The notes under the pieces were generated by a model. It was given only the letters and a program-made list of their open reading frames with translations. It ran no database searches and had not been told where the DNA came from. A stretch of DNA of 64,000 bases from Auanema rhodensis. Its lineage: Eukaryota > Nematoda > Chromadorea > Rhabditida > Rhabditidae. Shown here piece by piece: positions 1 to 12,206 of the stretch; position 1 is the first letter of the stretch, and every line of letters starts with the position of its first letter. Made by a program: the position numbers and the translations under genes. The stretch lies in contig OZ059900.1 in the NCBI GenBank assembly GCA_964057225.1, positions 14,709,638-14,773,637 of the forward strand. Direction: 5' to 3'.

Positions 1-276
1 TTTTATTTTAAACTTTCTGTTTTTTCAAAAGTGATTTGAGCTTGTGATTTTTTTTTAAATTTTCAAACATTTCTATTTAATTTAAGTGTTCTATCTTAAT
101 TACGATGAAAAAAAATGGAACGTCAGCGTTAATCAATTGTTCATTGTAACACCAAACTTCAATTAGCGCTTTGATTAAAGTAGGCCATGAATCAAGATAT
201 GTTAGAGACAGTGTTTCATTTTTCTACTTTAATTCAAACTCACATTCTTAATGAAAGTTTCTAAGTGCAAATTCAA

Positions 277-348
277 TCCTCGGTAGTATAGTGGTGAGTA
301 TCCGCGTCTGTCACATGCGAGACCCGGGTTCAATTCCCGGCCGGGGAG
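277..348 (+). tRNA. tRNA-Asp (GTC), copy P1 (consensus)
   Basis: 72-nt gene that folds as a full cloverleaf. The acceptor stem TCCTCGG pairs with CCGGGGA and the discriminator is G. The anticodon stem CGCGT/ATGCG encloses the loop CTGTCAC, so the anticodon is GTC (aspartate). The T stem CCGGG/CCCGG encloses the loop TTCAATT. The A box TAGTATAGTGG and B box GGTTCAATTCC match Pol III type 2 internal promoters. There is no intron and no encoded CCA. The Pol III stop is a T4 run (GCTTTTG) 5 nt past the 3' end. This is the reference for the copies below, where tRNA position numbers are used for differences. Confidence 0.96.
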
Positions 349-714
349 AATGCTTTTGTTCTGATTCATCATTATTGAATGTTATGCTATTTTTGTTTTC
401 TTCAAAAAGTCGGATAAAGACGATAATTATTAGAAAAAAGATTGTTTTAAACTTTCTGCTTTTTCAAAAGTGGTTTGAGCTTGTGATTTTTTTTAAATTT
501 TCAAACATTTCTATTTAATTTAAGTGTTCTATCTTAATTACGATGAAAAAAATTGATACGTCAACGTTTATCAATCGTTAATTGTAACACCAAACTTCAA
601 TTAGCTCTTTGAGTAAAGTAGGCCATAAATCAAGATATGTTAGAGACAGTGTTTCATTTTTCTACTTTAATTCAAACTCACACTCTTAATGAAAGTTTCT
701 AAGTGCAAATTCAA

Positions 715-786
715 TCCTCGGTAGTATAGTGGTGAGTATCCGCGTCTGTCACATGCGAGACCCGGGATCAATTCCCGGCCGGGGAG
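715..786 (+). tRNA. tRNA-Asp (GTC), copy P2, T54A
   Basis: T-loop starts with A (B box GGATCAATTCC); T54 is normally invariant and part of the TFIIIC site. T5 terminator. Confidence 0.85.
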
Positions 787-1152
787 AATGTTTTTGTTCT
801 GATTCATCGTTATTGAATGTTATGCTATTTTTGTTTTCTTCAAAAAGTCGGATAAAGACGATAATTATTAGAAAAAAGATTGTTTTAAACTTTCTGCTTT
901 TTCAAAAGTGATTTGAGCTTGTGATTTTTTTTAAATTTTCAAACATTTCTATTTAATTTAAGTGTTCTATCTTAATTACGATGAAAAAAATTGATACGTC
1001 AGCGTTTATCAATCGTTAATTGTAACACCAAACTTCAATTAGCTCTTTGAGTAAAGTAGGCCATAAATCAAGATATGTTAGAGACAGTGTTTCATTTTTC
1101 TACTTTAATTCAAACTCACACTCTTAATGAAAGTTTCTAAGTGCAAATTCAA

Positions 1153-1224
1153 TCCTCGGTAGTATAGTGGTGAGTATCCGCGTCTGTCACATGCGAGACC
1201 CGGGTTCAATTCCCGGCCGGGGAG
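1153..1224 (+). tRNA. tRNA-Asp (GTC), copy P3
   Basis: Consensus sequence, T5 terminator. Confidence 0.95.
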
Positions 1225-1590
1225 AATGTTTTTGTTCTGATTCATCGTTATTGAATGTTATGCTATTTTTGTTTTCTTCAAAAAGTCGGATAAAGACGAT
1301 AATTATTAGAAAAAAGATTGTTTTAAACTTTCTGCTTTTTCAAAAGTGATTTGAGCTTGTGATTTTTTTTAAATTCTTAAACATTTCCATTTAATTTAAA
1401 TGTTCTATCTCAATTACGATGAAAAAAATTGAAACGTCAGCGTTAATCAATTGTTCATTCTAACACCAAACTTCAATTAGCTCTTTGAGTAAAGTAGGCC
1501 ATAAATCAAGATATGTTAGAGACAGTGTTTCATTTTTCTACTTTAATTCAAACTCACACTCTTAATGAAAGTTTCTAAGTGCAAATTCAA

Positions 1591-1662
1591 TCCTCGGTAG
1601 TATAGTGGTGAGTATCCGCGTCTGTCACATGCGAGACCCGGGATCAATTCCCGGCCGGGGAG
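1591..1662 (+). tRNA. tRNA-Asp (GTC), copy P4, T54A
   Basis: B-box variant GGATCAATTCC as in P2; upstream spacer is of the TTAATCAATTG type. Confidence 0.85.
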
Positions 1663-2028
1663 AATGTTTTTGTTCTGATTCATCGTTATTGAATGTTATG
1701 CTATTTTTGTTTTCTTCAAAAAGTCGGATAAAGACGATAATTATTAGAAAAAAGATTGTTTTAAACTTTCTGCTTTTTCAAAAGTGATTTGAGCTTGTGA
1801 TTTTTTTTAAATTTTCAAACATTTCTATTTAATTTAAGTGTTCTATCTTAATTACGATGAAAAAAATTGATACGTCAGCGTTTATCAATCGTTAATTGTA
1901 ACACCAAACTTCAATTAGCTCTTTGAGTAAAGTAGGCCATAAATCAAGATATGTTAGAGACAGTGTTTCATTTTTCTACTTTAATTCAAACTCACACTCT
2001 TAATGAAAGTTTCTAAGTGCAAATTCAA

Positions 2029-2100
2029 TCCTCGGTAGTATAGTGGTGAGTATCCGCGTCTGTCACATGCGAGACCCGGGTTCAATTCCCGGCCGGGGAG
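2029..2100 (+). tRNA. tRNA-Asp (GTC), copy P5
   Basis: Consensus sequence, T4 terminator (GCTTTTG); first unit of a trimer. Confidence 0.95.
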
Positions 2101-2466
2101 AATGCTTTTGTTCTGATTCATCATTATTGAATGTTATGCTATTTTTGTTTTCTTCAAAAAGTCGGATAAAGACGATAATTATTAGAAAAAAGATTGTTTT
2201 AAACTTTCTGCTTTTTCAAAAGTGGTTTGAGCTTGTGATTTTTTTTAAATTTTCAAACATTTCTATTTAATTTAAGTGTTCTATCTTAATTACGATGAAA
2301 AAAATTGATACGTCAACGTTTATCAATCGTTAATTGTAACACCAAACTTCAATTAGCTCTTTGAGTAAAGTAGGCCATAAATCAAGATATGTTAGAGACA
2401 GTGTTTCATTTTTCTACTTTAATTCAAACTCACACTCTTAATGAAAGTTTCTAAGTGCAAATTCAA

Positions 2467-2538
2467 TCCTCGGTAGTATAGTGGTGAGTATCCGCGTCTG
2501 TCACATGCGAGACCCGGGATCAATTCCCGGCCGGGGAG
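2467..2538 (+). tRNA. tRNA-Asp (GTC), copy P6, T54A
   Basis: B-box variant GGATCAATTCC, T5 terminator. Confidence 0.85.
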
Positions 2539-2904
2539 AATGTTTTTGTTCTGATTCATCGTTATTGAATGTTATGCTATTTTTGTTTTCTTCAAAAAGT
2601 CGGATAAAGACGATAATTATTAGAAAAAAGATTGTTTTAAACTTTCTGCTTTTTCAAAAGTGATTTGAGCTTGTGATTTTTTTTAAATTTTCAAACATTT
2701 CTATTTAATTTAAGTGTTCTATCTTAATTACGATGAAAAAAATTGATACGTCAGCGTTTATCAATCGTTAATTGTAACACCAAACTTCAATTAGCTCTTT
2801 GAGTAAAGTAGGCCATAAATCAAGATATGTTAGAGACAGTGTTTCATTTTTCTACTTTAATTCAAACTCACACTCTTAATGAAAGTTTCTAAGTGCAAAT
2901 TCAA

Positions 2905-2976
2905 TCCTCGGTAGTATAGTGGTGAGTATCCGCGTCTGTCACATGCGAGACCCGGGTTCAATTCCCGGCCGGGGAG
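2905..2976 (+). tRNA. tRNA-Asp (GTC), copy P7
   Basis: Consensus sequence; followed by a long (444-bp) step. Confidence 0.95.
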
Positions 2977-3348
2977 AATGTTTTTGTTCTGATTCATCGT
3001 TATTGAATGTTATGCTATTTTTGTTTTCTTCCAAAAGTCGGATAAAAAAGATAATTATTAGAAAAAAGGTTGTTTTATTTTAAACTTTCTGTTTTTTCAA
3101 AAGTGATTTGAGCTTGTGATTTTTTTTTAAATTTTCAAACATTTCTATTTAATTTAAGTGTTCTATCTTAATTACGATGAAAAAAAATGGAACGTCAGCG
3201 TTAATCAATTGTTCATTGTAACACCAAACTTCAATTAGCTCTTTGATTAAGGTAGGCCATGAATCAAGATATGTTAGAGACAGTGTTTCATTTTTCTACT
3301 TTAATTCAAACTCACACTCTTAATGAAAGTTTCTAAGTGCAAATTCAA

Positions 3349-3420
3349 TCCTCGGTAGTATAGTGGTGAGTATCCGCGTCTGTCACATGCGAGACCCGGG
3401 TTCAATTCCCGGCCGGGGAG
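3349..3420 (+). tRNA. tRNA-Asp (GTC), copy P8
   Basis: Consensus sequence, T4 terminator (GCTTTTG). Confidence 0.95.
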
Positions 3421-3786
3421 AATGCTTTTGTTCTGATTCATCATTATTGAATGTTATGCTATTTTTGTTTTCTTCAAAAAGTCGGATAAAGACGATAATT
3501 ATTAGAAAAAAGATTGTTTTAAACTTTCTGCTTTTTCAAAAGTGGTTTGAGCTTGTGATTTTTTTTAAATTTTCAAACATTTCTATTTAATTTAAGTGTT
3601 CTATCTTAATTACGATGAAAAAAATTGATACGTCAACGTTTATCAATCGTTAATTGTAACACCAAACTTCAATTAGCTCTTTGAGTAAAGTAGGCCATAA
3701 ATCAAGATATGTTAGAGACAGTGTTTCATTTTTCTACTTTAATTCAAACTCACACTCTTAATGAAAGTTTCTAAGTGCAAATTCAA

Positions 3787-3858
3787 TCCTCGGTAGTATA
3801 GTGGTGAGTATCCGCGTCTGTCACATGCGAGACCCGGGTTCAATTCCCGGCCGGGGAG
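3787..3858 (+). tRNA. tRNA-Asp (GTC), copy P9
   Basis: Consensus sequence, T5 terminator; unique CATCGTGATTG in the 3' flank. Confidence 0.95.
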
Positions 3859-4224
3859 AATGTTTTTGTTCTGATTCATCGTGATTGAATGTTATGCTAT
3901 TTTTGTTTTCTTCAAAAAGTCGGATAAAGACGATAATTATTAGAAAAAAGATTGTTTTAAACTTTCTGCTTTTTCAAAAGTGATTTGAGCTTGTGATTTT
4001 TTTTAAATTTTCAAACATTTCTATTTAATTTAAGTGTTCTATCTTAATTACGATGAAAAAAATTGATACGTCAGCGTTTATCAATCGTTAATTGTAACAC
4101 CAAACTTCAATTAGCTCTTTGAGTAAAGTAGGCCATAAATCAAGATATGTTAGAGACAGTGTTTCATTTTTCTACTTTAATTCAAACTCACACTCTTAAT
4201 GAAAGTTTCTAAGTGCAAATTCAA

Positions 4225-4296
4225 TCCTCGGTAGTATAGTGGTGAGTATCCGCGTCTGTCACATGCGAGACCCGGGTTCAATTCCCGGCCGGGGAG
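4225..4296 (+). tRNA. tRNA-Asp (GTC), copy P10
   Basis: Consensus sequence; followed by a long (444-bp) step. Confidence 0.95.
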
Positions 4297-4668
4297 AATG
4301 TTTTTGTTCTGATTCATCGTTATTGAATGTTATGCTATTTTTGTTTTCTTCCAAAAGTCGGATAAAAAAGATAATTATTAGAAAAAAGGTTGTTTTATTT
4401 TAAACTTTCTGTTTTTTCAAAAGTGATTTGAGCTTGTGATTTTTTTTTAAATTTTCAAACATTTCTATTTAATTTAAGTGTTCTATCTTAATTACGATGA
4501 AAAAAAATGGAACGTCAGCGTTAATCAATTGTTCATTGTAACACCAAACTTCAATTAGCTCTTTGATTAAAGTAGGCCATGAATCAAGATATGTTAGAGA
4601 CAGTGTTTCATTTTTCTACTTTAATTCAAACTCACACTCTTAATGAAAGTTTCTAAGTGCAAATTCAA

Positions 4669-4740
4669 TCCTCGGTAGTATAGTGGTGAGTATCCGCGTC
4701 TGTCACATGCGAGACCCGGGTTCAATTCCCGGCCGGGGAG
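4669..4740 (+). tRNA. tRNA-Asp (GTC), copy P11
   Basis: Consensus sequence, T4 terminator. Confidence 0.95.
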
Positions 4741-5106
4741 AATGCTTTTGTTCTGATTCATCATTATTGAATGTTATGCTATTTTTGTTTTCTTCAAAAA
4801 GTCGGATAAAGACGATAATTATTAGAAAAAAGATTGTTTTAAACTTTCTGCTTTTTCAAAAGTGGTTTGAGCTTGTGATTTTTTTTAAATTTTCAAACAT
4901 TTCTATTTAATTTAAGTGTTCTATCTTAATTACGATGAAAAAAATTGATACGTCAACGTTTATCAATCGTTAATTGTAACACCAAACTTCAATTAGCTCT
5001 TTGAGTAAAGTAGGCCATAAATCAAGATATGTTAGAGACAGTGTTTCATTTTTCTACTTTAATTCAAACTCACACTCTTAATGAAAGTTTCTAAGTGCAA
5101 ATTCAA

Positions 5107-5178
5107 TCCTCGGTAGTATAGTGGTGAGTATCCGCGTCTGTCACATGCGAGACCCGGGTTCAATTCCCGGCCGGGGAG
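5107..5178 (+). tRNA. tRNA-Asp (GTC), copy P12
   Basis: Consensus sequence, T4 terminator; apparently a direct duplicate of the P11 unit. Confidence 0.95.
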
Positions 5179-5544
5179 AATGCTTTTGTTCTGATTCATC
5201 ATTATTGAATGTTATGCTATTTTTGTTTTCTTCAAAAAGTCGGATAAAGACGATAATTATTAGAAAAAAGATTGTTTTAAACTTTCTGCTTTTTCAAAAG
5301 TGGTTTGAGCTTGTGATTTTTTTTAAATTTTCAAACATTTCTATTTAATTTAAGTGTTCTATCTTAATTACGATGAAAAAAATTGATACGTCAACGTTTA
5401 TCAATCGTTAATTGTAACACCAAACTTCAATTAGCTCTTTGAGTAAAGTAGGCCATAAATCAAGATATGTTAGAGACAGTGTTTCATTTTTCTACTTTAA
5501 TTCAAACTCACACTCTTAATGAAAGTTTCTAAGTGCAAATTCAA

Positions 5545-5616
5545 TCCTCGGTAGTATAGTGGTGAGTATCCGCGTCTGTCACATGCGAGACCCGGGATCA
5601 ATTCCCGGCCGGAGAG
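5545..5616 (+). tRNA. tRNA-Asp (GTC), copy P13, doubly mutated
   Basis: Carries T54A in the B box and an acceptor change (GGAGAG) that sets C3 opposite A70. Probably impaired. Confidence 0.7.
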
Positions 5617-5982
5617 AATGTTTTTGTTCTGATTCATCGTTATTGAATGTTATGCTATTTTTGTTTTCTTCAAAAAGTCGGATAAAGACGATAATTATTA
5701 GAAAAAAGATTGTTTTAAACTTTCTGCTTTTTCAAAAGTGATTTGAGCTTGTGATTTTTTTTAAATTTTCAAACATTTCTATTTAATTTAAGTGTTCTAT
5801 CTTAATTACGATGAAAGAAATTGATACGTCAGCGTTTATCAATCGTTAATTGTAACACCAAACTTCAATTAGCTCTTTGAGTAAAGTAGGCCATAAATCA
5901 AGATATGTTAGAGACAGTGTTTCATTTTTCTACTTTAATTCAAACTCACACTCTTAATGAAAGTTTCTAAGTGCAAATTCAA

Positions 5983-6054
5983 TCCTCGGTAGTATAGTGG
6001 TGAGTATCCGCGTCTGTCACATGCGAGACCCGGGTTCAATTCCCGGCCGGGGAG
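5983..6054 (+). tRNA. tRNA-Asp (GTC), copy P14
   Basis: Consensus sequence, T5 terminator. Confidence 0.95.
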
Positions 6055-6421
6055 AATGTTTTTGTTCTGATTCATCGTTATTGAATGTTATGCTATTTTT
6101 GTTTTCTTCAAAAAGTCGGATAAAAACGATAATTATTAGAAAAAAGATTGTTTTAAACTTTCTGCTTTTTCAAAAGTGATTTGAGCTTGTGATTTTTTTT
6201 TAAATTTTCAAACATTTCTATTTAATTTAAGTGTTCTATCTTAATTACGATGAAAAAAATTGATACGTCAGCGTTTATCAATCGTTAATTGTAACACCAA
6301 ACTTCAATTAGCTCTTTGAGTAAAGTAGGACATAAATCAAGATATGTTAGAGACAGTGTTTCATTTTTCTACTTTAATTCAAACTCACACTCTTAATGAA
6401 AGTTTCTAAGTGCAAATTCAA

Positions 6422-6493
6422 TCCTCGGTAGTATAGTGGTGAGTATCCGCGTCTGTCACATGCGAGACCCGGGTTCAATTCCCGGCCGGGGAG
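6422..6493 (+). tRNA. tRNA-Asp (GTC), copy P15
   Basis: Consensus sequence, T5 terminator. Confidence 0.95.
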
Positions 6494-6859
6494 AATGTTT
6501 TTGTTCTGATTCATCGTTATTGAATGTTATGCTATTTTTGTTTTCTTCAAAAAGTCGGATAAAGACGATAATTATTAGAAAAAAGATTGTTTTAAACTTT
6601 CTGCTTTTTCAAAAGTGATTTGAGCTTGTGATTTTTTTTAAATTTTCAAACATTTCTATTTAATTTAAGTGTTCTATCTTAATTACGATGAAAAAAATTG
6701 ATACGTCAGCGTTTATCAATCGTTAATTGTAACACCAAACTTCAATTAGCTCTTTGAGTAAAGTAGGCCATAAATCAAGATATGTTAGAGACAGTGTTTC
6801 ATTTTTCTACTTTAATTCAAACTCACACTCTTAATGAAAGTTTCTAAGTGCAAATTCAA

Positions 6860-6931
6860 TCCTCGGTAGTATAGTGGTGAGTAACCGCGTCTGTCACATG
6901 CGAGACCCGGGTTCAATTCCCGGCCGGGGAG
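6860..6931 (+). tRNA. tRNA-Asp (GTC), copy P16, D-stem variant
   Basis: GAGTAACC replaces GAGTATCC, removing the G10-U25 D-stem wobble pair; otherwise consensus. Confidence 0.85.
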
Positions 6932-7297
6932 AATGTTTTTGTTCTGATTCATCGTTATTGAATGTTATGCTATTTTTGTTTTCTTCAAAAAGCCGGATAA
7001 AGACGATAATTATTAGAAAAAAGATTGTTTTAAACTTTCTGCTTTTTCAAAAGTGGTTTGAGCTTGTGATTTTTTTTAAATTTTCAAACATTTCTATTTA
7101 ATTTAAGTGTTCTATCTTAATTACGATGAAAAAAATTGATACGTCAACGTTTATCAATCGTTAATTGTAACACCAAACTTCAATTAGCTCTTTGAGTAAA
7201 GTAGGCCATAAATCAAGATATGTTAGAGACAGTGTTTCATTTTTCTACTTTAATTCAAACTCACACTCTTAATGAAAGTTTCTAAGTGCAAATTCAA

Positions 7298-7369
7298 TCC
7301 TCGGTAGTATAGTGGTGAGTATCCGCGTCTGTCACATGCGAGACCCGGGATCAATTCCCGGCCGGGGAG
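7298..7369 (+). tRNA. tRNA-Asp (GTC), copy P17, T54A
   Basis: B-box variant GGATCAATTCC. Confidence 0.85.
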
Positions 7370-7735
7370 AATGTTTTTGTTCTGATTCATCGTTATTGAA
7401 TGTTATGCTATTTTTGTTTTCTTCAAAAAGTCGGATAAAGACGATAATTATTAGAAAAAAGATTGTTTTAAACTTTCTGCTTTTTCAAAAGTGATTTAAG
7501 CTTGTGATTTTTTTTAAATTTTCAAACATTTCTATTTAATTTAAGTGTTCTATCTTAATTACGATGAAAAAAATTGATACGTCAGCGTTTATCAATCGTT
7601 AATTGTAACACCAAACTTCAATTAGCTCTTTGAGTAAAGTAGGCCATAAATCAAGATATGTTAGAGACAGTGTTTCATTTTTCTACTTTAATTCAAACTC
7701 ACACTCTTAATGAAAGTTTCTAAGTGCAAATTCAA

Positions 7736-7807
7736 TCCTCGGTAGTATAGTGGTGAGTATCCGCGTCTGTCACATGCGAGACCCGGGTTCAATTCCCGGC
7801 CGGGGAG
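7736..7807 (+). tRNA. tRNA-Asp (GTC), copy P18
   Basis: Consensus sequence, T5 terminator. Confidence 0.95.
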
Positions 7808-8174
7808 AATGTTTTTGTTCTGATTCATCGTTATTGAATGTTATGCTATTTTTGTTTTCTTCAAAAAGTCGGATAAAAACGATAATTATTAGAAAAAAGG
7901 TTGTTTTAAACTTTCTGCTTTTTCAAAAGTGATTTGAGCTTGTGATTTTTTTTAAAATTTTCAAACATTTCTATTTAATTTAAGTGTTCTATCTTAATTA
8001 CGATGAAAAAAATTGATACGTCAGCGTTTATCAATCGTTAATTGTAACACCAAACTTCAATTAGCTCTTTGAGTAAAGTAGGCCATAAATCAAGATATGT
8101 TAGAGACAGTGTTTCATTTTTCTACTTTAATTCAAACTCACACTCTTAATGAAAGTTTCTAAGTGCAAATTCAA

Positions 8175-8246
8175 TCCTCGGTAGTATAGTGGTGAGTATC
8201 CGCGTCTGTCACATGCGAGACCCGGGTTCAATTCCCGGCCGGGGAG
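8175..8246 (+). tRNA. tRNA-Asp (GTC), copy P19
   Basis: Consensus sequence, T5 terminator. Confidence 0.95.
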
Positions 8247-8613
8247 AATGTTTTTGTTCTGATTCATCGTTATTGAATGTTATGCTATTTTTGTTTTCTT
8301 CAAAAAGTCGGATAAAAACGATAATTATTAGAAAAAAGATTGTTTTAAACTTTCTGCTTTTTCAAAAGTGATTTGAGCTTGTGATTTTTTTTAAAATTTT
8401 CAAACATTTCTATTTAATTTAAGTGTTCTATCTTAATTACGATGAAAAAAATTGATACGTCAGCGTTTATCAATCGTTAATTGTAACACCAAACTTCAAT
8501 TAGCTCTTTGAGTAAAGTAGGCCATAAATCAAGATATGTTAGAGACAGTGTTTCATTTTTCTACTTTAATTCAAACTCACACTCTTAATGAAAGTTTCTA
8601 AGTGCAAATTCAA

Positions 8614-8685
8614 TCCTCGGTAGTATAGTGGTAAGTATCCGCGTCTGTCACATGCGAGACCCGGGTTCAATTCCCGGCCGGGGAG
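8614..8685 (+). tRNA. tRNA-Asp (GTC), copy P20, D-loop variant
   Basis: GTGGTAAGT replaces GTGGTGAGT in the D loop; probably neutral. Confidence 0.92.
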
Positions 8686-9051
8686 AATGTTTTTGTTCTG
8701 ATTCATCGTTATTGAATGTTATGCTATTTTTGTTTTCTTCAAAAAGTCGGATAAAGACGATAATTATTAGAAAAAAGATTGTTTTAAACTTTCTGCTTTT
8801 TCAAAAGTGATTTGAGCTTGTGATTTTTTTTAAATTTTCAAACATTTCTATTTAATTTAAGTGTTCTATCTTAATTACGATGAAAAAAATTGATACGTCA
8901 GCGTTTATCAATCGTTAATTGTAACACCAAACTTCAATTAGCTCTTTGAGTAAAGTAGGGCAAAAATCAAGATATGTTAGAGACAGTGTTTCATTTTTCT
9001 ACTTTAATTCAAACTCACACTCTTAATGAAAGTTTCTAAGTGCAAATTCAA

Positions 9052-9123
9052 TCCTCGGTAGTATAGTGGTGAGTATCCGCGTCTGTCACATGCGAGACCC
9101 GGGTTCAATTCCCGGCCGGGGAG
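9052..9123 (+). tRNA. tRNA-Asp (GTC), copy P21
   Basis: Consensus sequence, T5 terminator. Confidence 0.95.
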
Positions 9124-9490
9124 AATGTTTTTGTTCTGATTCATCGTTATTGAATGTTATGCTATTTTTGTTTTCTTCAAAAAGTCGGATAAAAACGATA
9201 ATTATTAGAAAAAAGATTGTTTTAAACTTTCTGCTTTTTCAAAAGTGATTTGAGCTTGTGATTTTTTTTTAAATTTTCAAACATTTCTATTTAATTTAAG
9301 TGTTCTATCTTAATTACGATGAAAAAAATTGATACGTCAGCGTTTATCAATCGTTAATTGTAACACCAAACTTCAATTAGCTCTTTGAGTAAAGTAGGCC
9401 ATAAATCAAGATATGTTAGAGACAGTGTTTCATTTTTCTACTTTAATTCAAACTCACACTCTTAATGAAAGTTTCTAAAAGCAAATTCAA

Positions 9491-9562
9491 TCCTCGGTAG
9501 TATAGTGGTGAGTATCCGCGTCTGTCACATGCGAGACCCGGGTTCAATTCCCGGCCGGGGAG
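9491..9562 (+). tRNA. tRNA-Asp (GTC), copy P22
   Basis: Consensus sequence; the 5' flank reads TCTAAAAGC instead of TCTAAGTGC. Confidence 0.95.
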
Positions 9563-9929
9563 AATGTTTTTGTTCTGATTCATCGTTATTGAATGTTATG
9601 CTATTTTTGTTTTCTTCAAAAAGTCGGATAAAAACGATAATTATTAGAAAAAAGATTGTTTTAAACTTTCTGCTTTTTCAAAAGTGATTTGAGCTTGTGA
9701 TTTTTTTTTAAATTTTCAAACATTTCTATTTAATTTAAGTGTTCTATCTTAATTACGATGAAAAAAAATGGAACGTCAGCGTTAATCAATTGTTCATTGT
9801 AACACCAAACTTCAATTAGCTCTTTGATTAAAGTAGGCCATGAATCAAGATATGTTAGAGACAGTGTTTCATTTTTCTACTTTAATTCAAACTCACACTC
9901 TTAATGAAAGTTTCTAAGTGCAAATTCAA

Positions 9930-10001
9930 TCCTCGGTAGTATAGTGGTGAGTATCCGCGTCTGTCACATGCGAGACCCGGGTTCAATTCCCGGCCGGGGA
10001 G
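9930..10001 (+). tRNA. tRNA-Asp (GTC), copy P23
   Basis: Consensus sequence, T5 terminator. Confidence 0.95.
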
Positions 10002-10368
10002 AATGTTTTTGTTCTGATTCATCGTTATTGAATGTTATGCTATTTTTGTTTTCTTCAAAAAGTCGGATAAAAACGATAATTATTAGAAAAAAGATTGTTT
10101 TAAACTTTCTGCTTTTTCAAAAGTGATTTGAGCTTGTGATTTTTTTTTAAATTTTCAAACATTTCTATTTAATTTAAGTGTTCTATCTTAATTACGATGA
10201 AAAAAATTGATACGTCAGCGTTTATCAATCGTTAATTGTAACACCAAACTTCAATTAGCTCTTTGAGTAAAGTAGGCCATAAATCAAGATATGTTAGAGA
10301 CAGTGTTTCATTTTTCTACTTTAATTCAAACTCACACTCTTAATGAAAGTTTCTAAGTGCAAATTCAA

Positions 10369-10440
10369 TCCTCGGTAGTATAGTGGTGAGTATCCGCGTC
10401 TGTCACATGCGAGACCCGGGTTCAATTCCCGGCCGGGAAG
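10369..10440 (+). tRNA. tRNA-Asp (GTC), copy P24, acceptor mismatch
   Basis: 3' end reads CCGGGAAG, setting C2 opposite A71. Followed by a long (444-bp) step. Confidence 0.8.
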
Positions 10441-10812
10441 AATGTTTTTGTTCTGATTCATCGTTATTGAATGTTATGCTATTTTTGTTTTCTTCCAAAA
10501 GTCGGATAAAAAAGATAATTATTAGAAAAAAGGTTGTTTTATTTTAAACTTTCTGTTTTTTCAAAAGTGATTTGAGCTTGTGTTTTTTTTCTAAATTGTT
10601 AAACATTTCCATTTAATTTAAATGTTCTATCTCAATTACGATGAAAAAAAATGGAACGTCAGCGTTAATCAATTGTTCATTGTAACACCAAACTTCAATC
10701 AGCTCTTTGATTAAAGTAGGCCATAAATCAAGATATGTTAGAGACAGTGTTTCATTTTTCTACTTTAATTCAAACTCACACTCTTAATGAAAGTTTCTAA
10801 GTGCAAATTCAA

Positions 10813-10884
10813 TCCTCGGTAGTATAGTGGTGAGTATCCGCGTCTGTCACATGCGAGACCCGGGTTCAATTCCCGGCCGGGGAG
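10813..10884 (+). tRNA. tRNA-Asp (GTC), copy P25
   Basis: Consensus sequence, T5 terminator. Confidence 0.95.
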
Positions 10885-11251
10885 AATGTTTTTGTTCTGA
10901 TTCATCGTTATTGAATGTTATGCTATTTTTGTTTTCTTCAAAAAGTCGGATAAAAACGATAATTATTAGAAAAAAGATTGTTTTAAACTTTCTGTTTTTT
11001 CAAAAGTGATTTGAGCTTGTGTTTTTTTTCTAAATTGTTAAACATTTCCATTTAATTTAAATGTTCTATCTCAATTACGATGAAAAAAAATGGAACGTCA
11101 GCGTTAATCAATTGTTCATTGTAACACCAAACTTCAATTAGCTCTTTGATTAAAGTAGGCCATGAATCAAGATATGTTAGAGACAGTGTTCCATTTTTCT
11201 ACTTTAATTCAAACTCACACTCTTAATGAAAGTTTCTAAGTGCAAATTCAA

Positions 11252-11323
11252 TCCTCGGTAGTATAGTGGTGAGTATCCGCGTCTGTCACATGCGAGACCC
11301 GGGTTCAATTCCCGGCCGGGGAG
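11252..11323 (+). tRNA. tRNA-Asp (GTC), copy P26
   Basis: Consensus sequence; 5' flank has GTTCCATTTTT, shared with P38 and P45. Confidence 0.95.
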
Positions 11324-11690
11324 AATGTTTTTGTTCTGATTCATCGTTATTGAATGTTATGCTATTTTTGTTTTCTTCAAAAAGTCGGATAAAAACGATA
11401 ATTATTAGAAAAAAGATTGTTTTAAACTTTCTGCTTTTTCAAAAGTGATTTGAGCTTGTGTTTTTTTTCTAAATTGTTAAACATTTCTATTTAATTTAAG
11501 TGTTCTATATTAATTACGATGAAAAAAATTGAAACGTCAGCGTTAATCAATTGTTCATTGTAACACCAAACTTCAATTAGCTCTTTGTGTAAAGTAGGCC
11601 ATAAAACAAGATATGCTAGAGACAGTGTTTCATTTTTCTACTTTAATTCAAACTCACACTCTTAATGAAAGTTTCTAAGTGCAAATTCAA

Positions 11691-11762
11691 TCCTCGGTAG
11701 TATAGTGGTGAGTATCCGCGTCTGTCACATGCGAGACCCGGGTTCAATTCCCGGCCGGGGAG
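11691..11762 (+). tRNA. tRNA-Asp (GTC), copy P27
   Basis: Consensus sequence; followed by a long (444-bp) step. Confidence 0.95.
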
Positions 11763-12134
11763 AATGTTTTTGTTCTGATTCATCGTTATTGAATGTTATG
11801 CTATTTTTGTTTTCTTCCAAAAGTCGGATAAAAAAGATAATTATTAGAAAAAAGGTTGTTTTATTTTAAACTTTCTGTTTTTTCAAAAGTGATTTGAGCT
11901 TGTGTTTTTTTTCTAAATTGTTAAACATTTCCATTTAATTTGAATGTTCTATCTCAATTACGATGAAAAAAAATGGAACGTCAGCGTTAATCAATTGTTC
12001 ATTGTAACACCAAACTTCAATTAGCTCTTTGATTAAAGTAGGCCATAAATCAAGATATGTTAGAGACAGTGTTTCATTTTTCTACTTTAATTCAAACTCA
12101 CACTCTTAATGAAAGTTTTTAAGTGCAAATTCAA

Positions 12135-12206
12135 TCCTCGGTAGTATAGTGGTGAGTATCCGCGTCTGTCACATGCGAGACCCGGGTTCAATTCCCGGCC
12201 GGGGAG
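12135..12206 (+). tRNA. tRNA-Asp (GTC), copy P28
   Basis: Consensus sequence, T4 terminator (GGTTTTG). Confidence 0.95.

Larger units (their letters stand above)
2029..4668 (+). repeat. Higher-order repeat: two 1320-bp trimers
   Basis: Units starting at 2029, 2467 and 2905 are followed by units of the same types at 3349, 3787 and 4225. The markers are the GCTTTTG terminator in the first unit and the long 444-bp step after the third. The middle units differ in one B-box base, so the copies are not fully identical. Confidence 0.8.

Noticed and set aside
291..518. Frames of 60-75 residues repeated in nearly every array unit on both strands
   Set aside because: They start at a GTG inside the tRNA D arm and run through the tRNA and its terminator; conservation follows the RNA gene, and small insertions in the spacer break the frame freely.
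600..700. Spliced-leader or snRNA gene in the array spacer
   Set aside because: No nematode SL1-like sequence, Sm site or snRNA core was found in the spacer on either strand.
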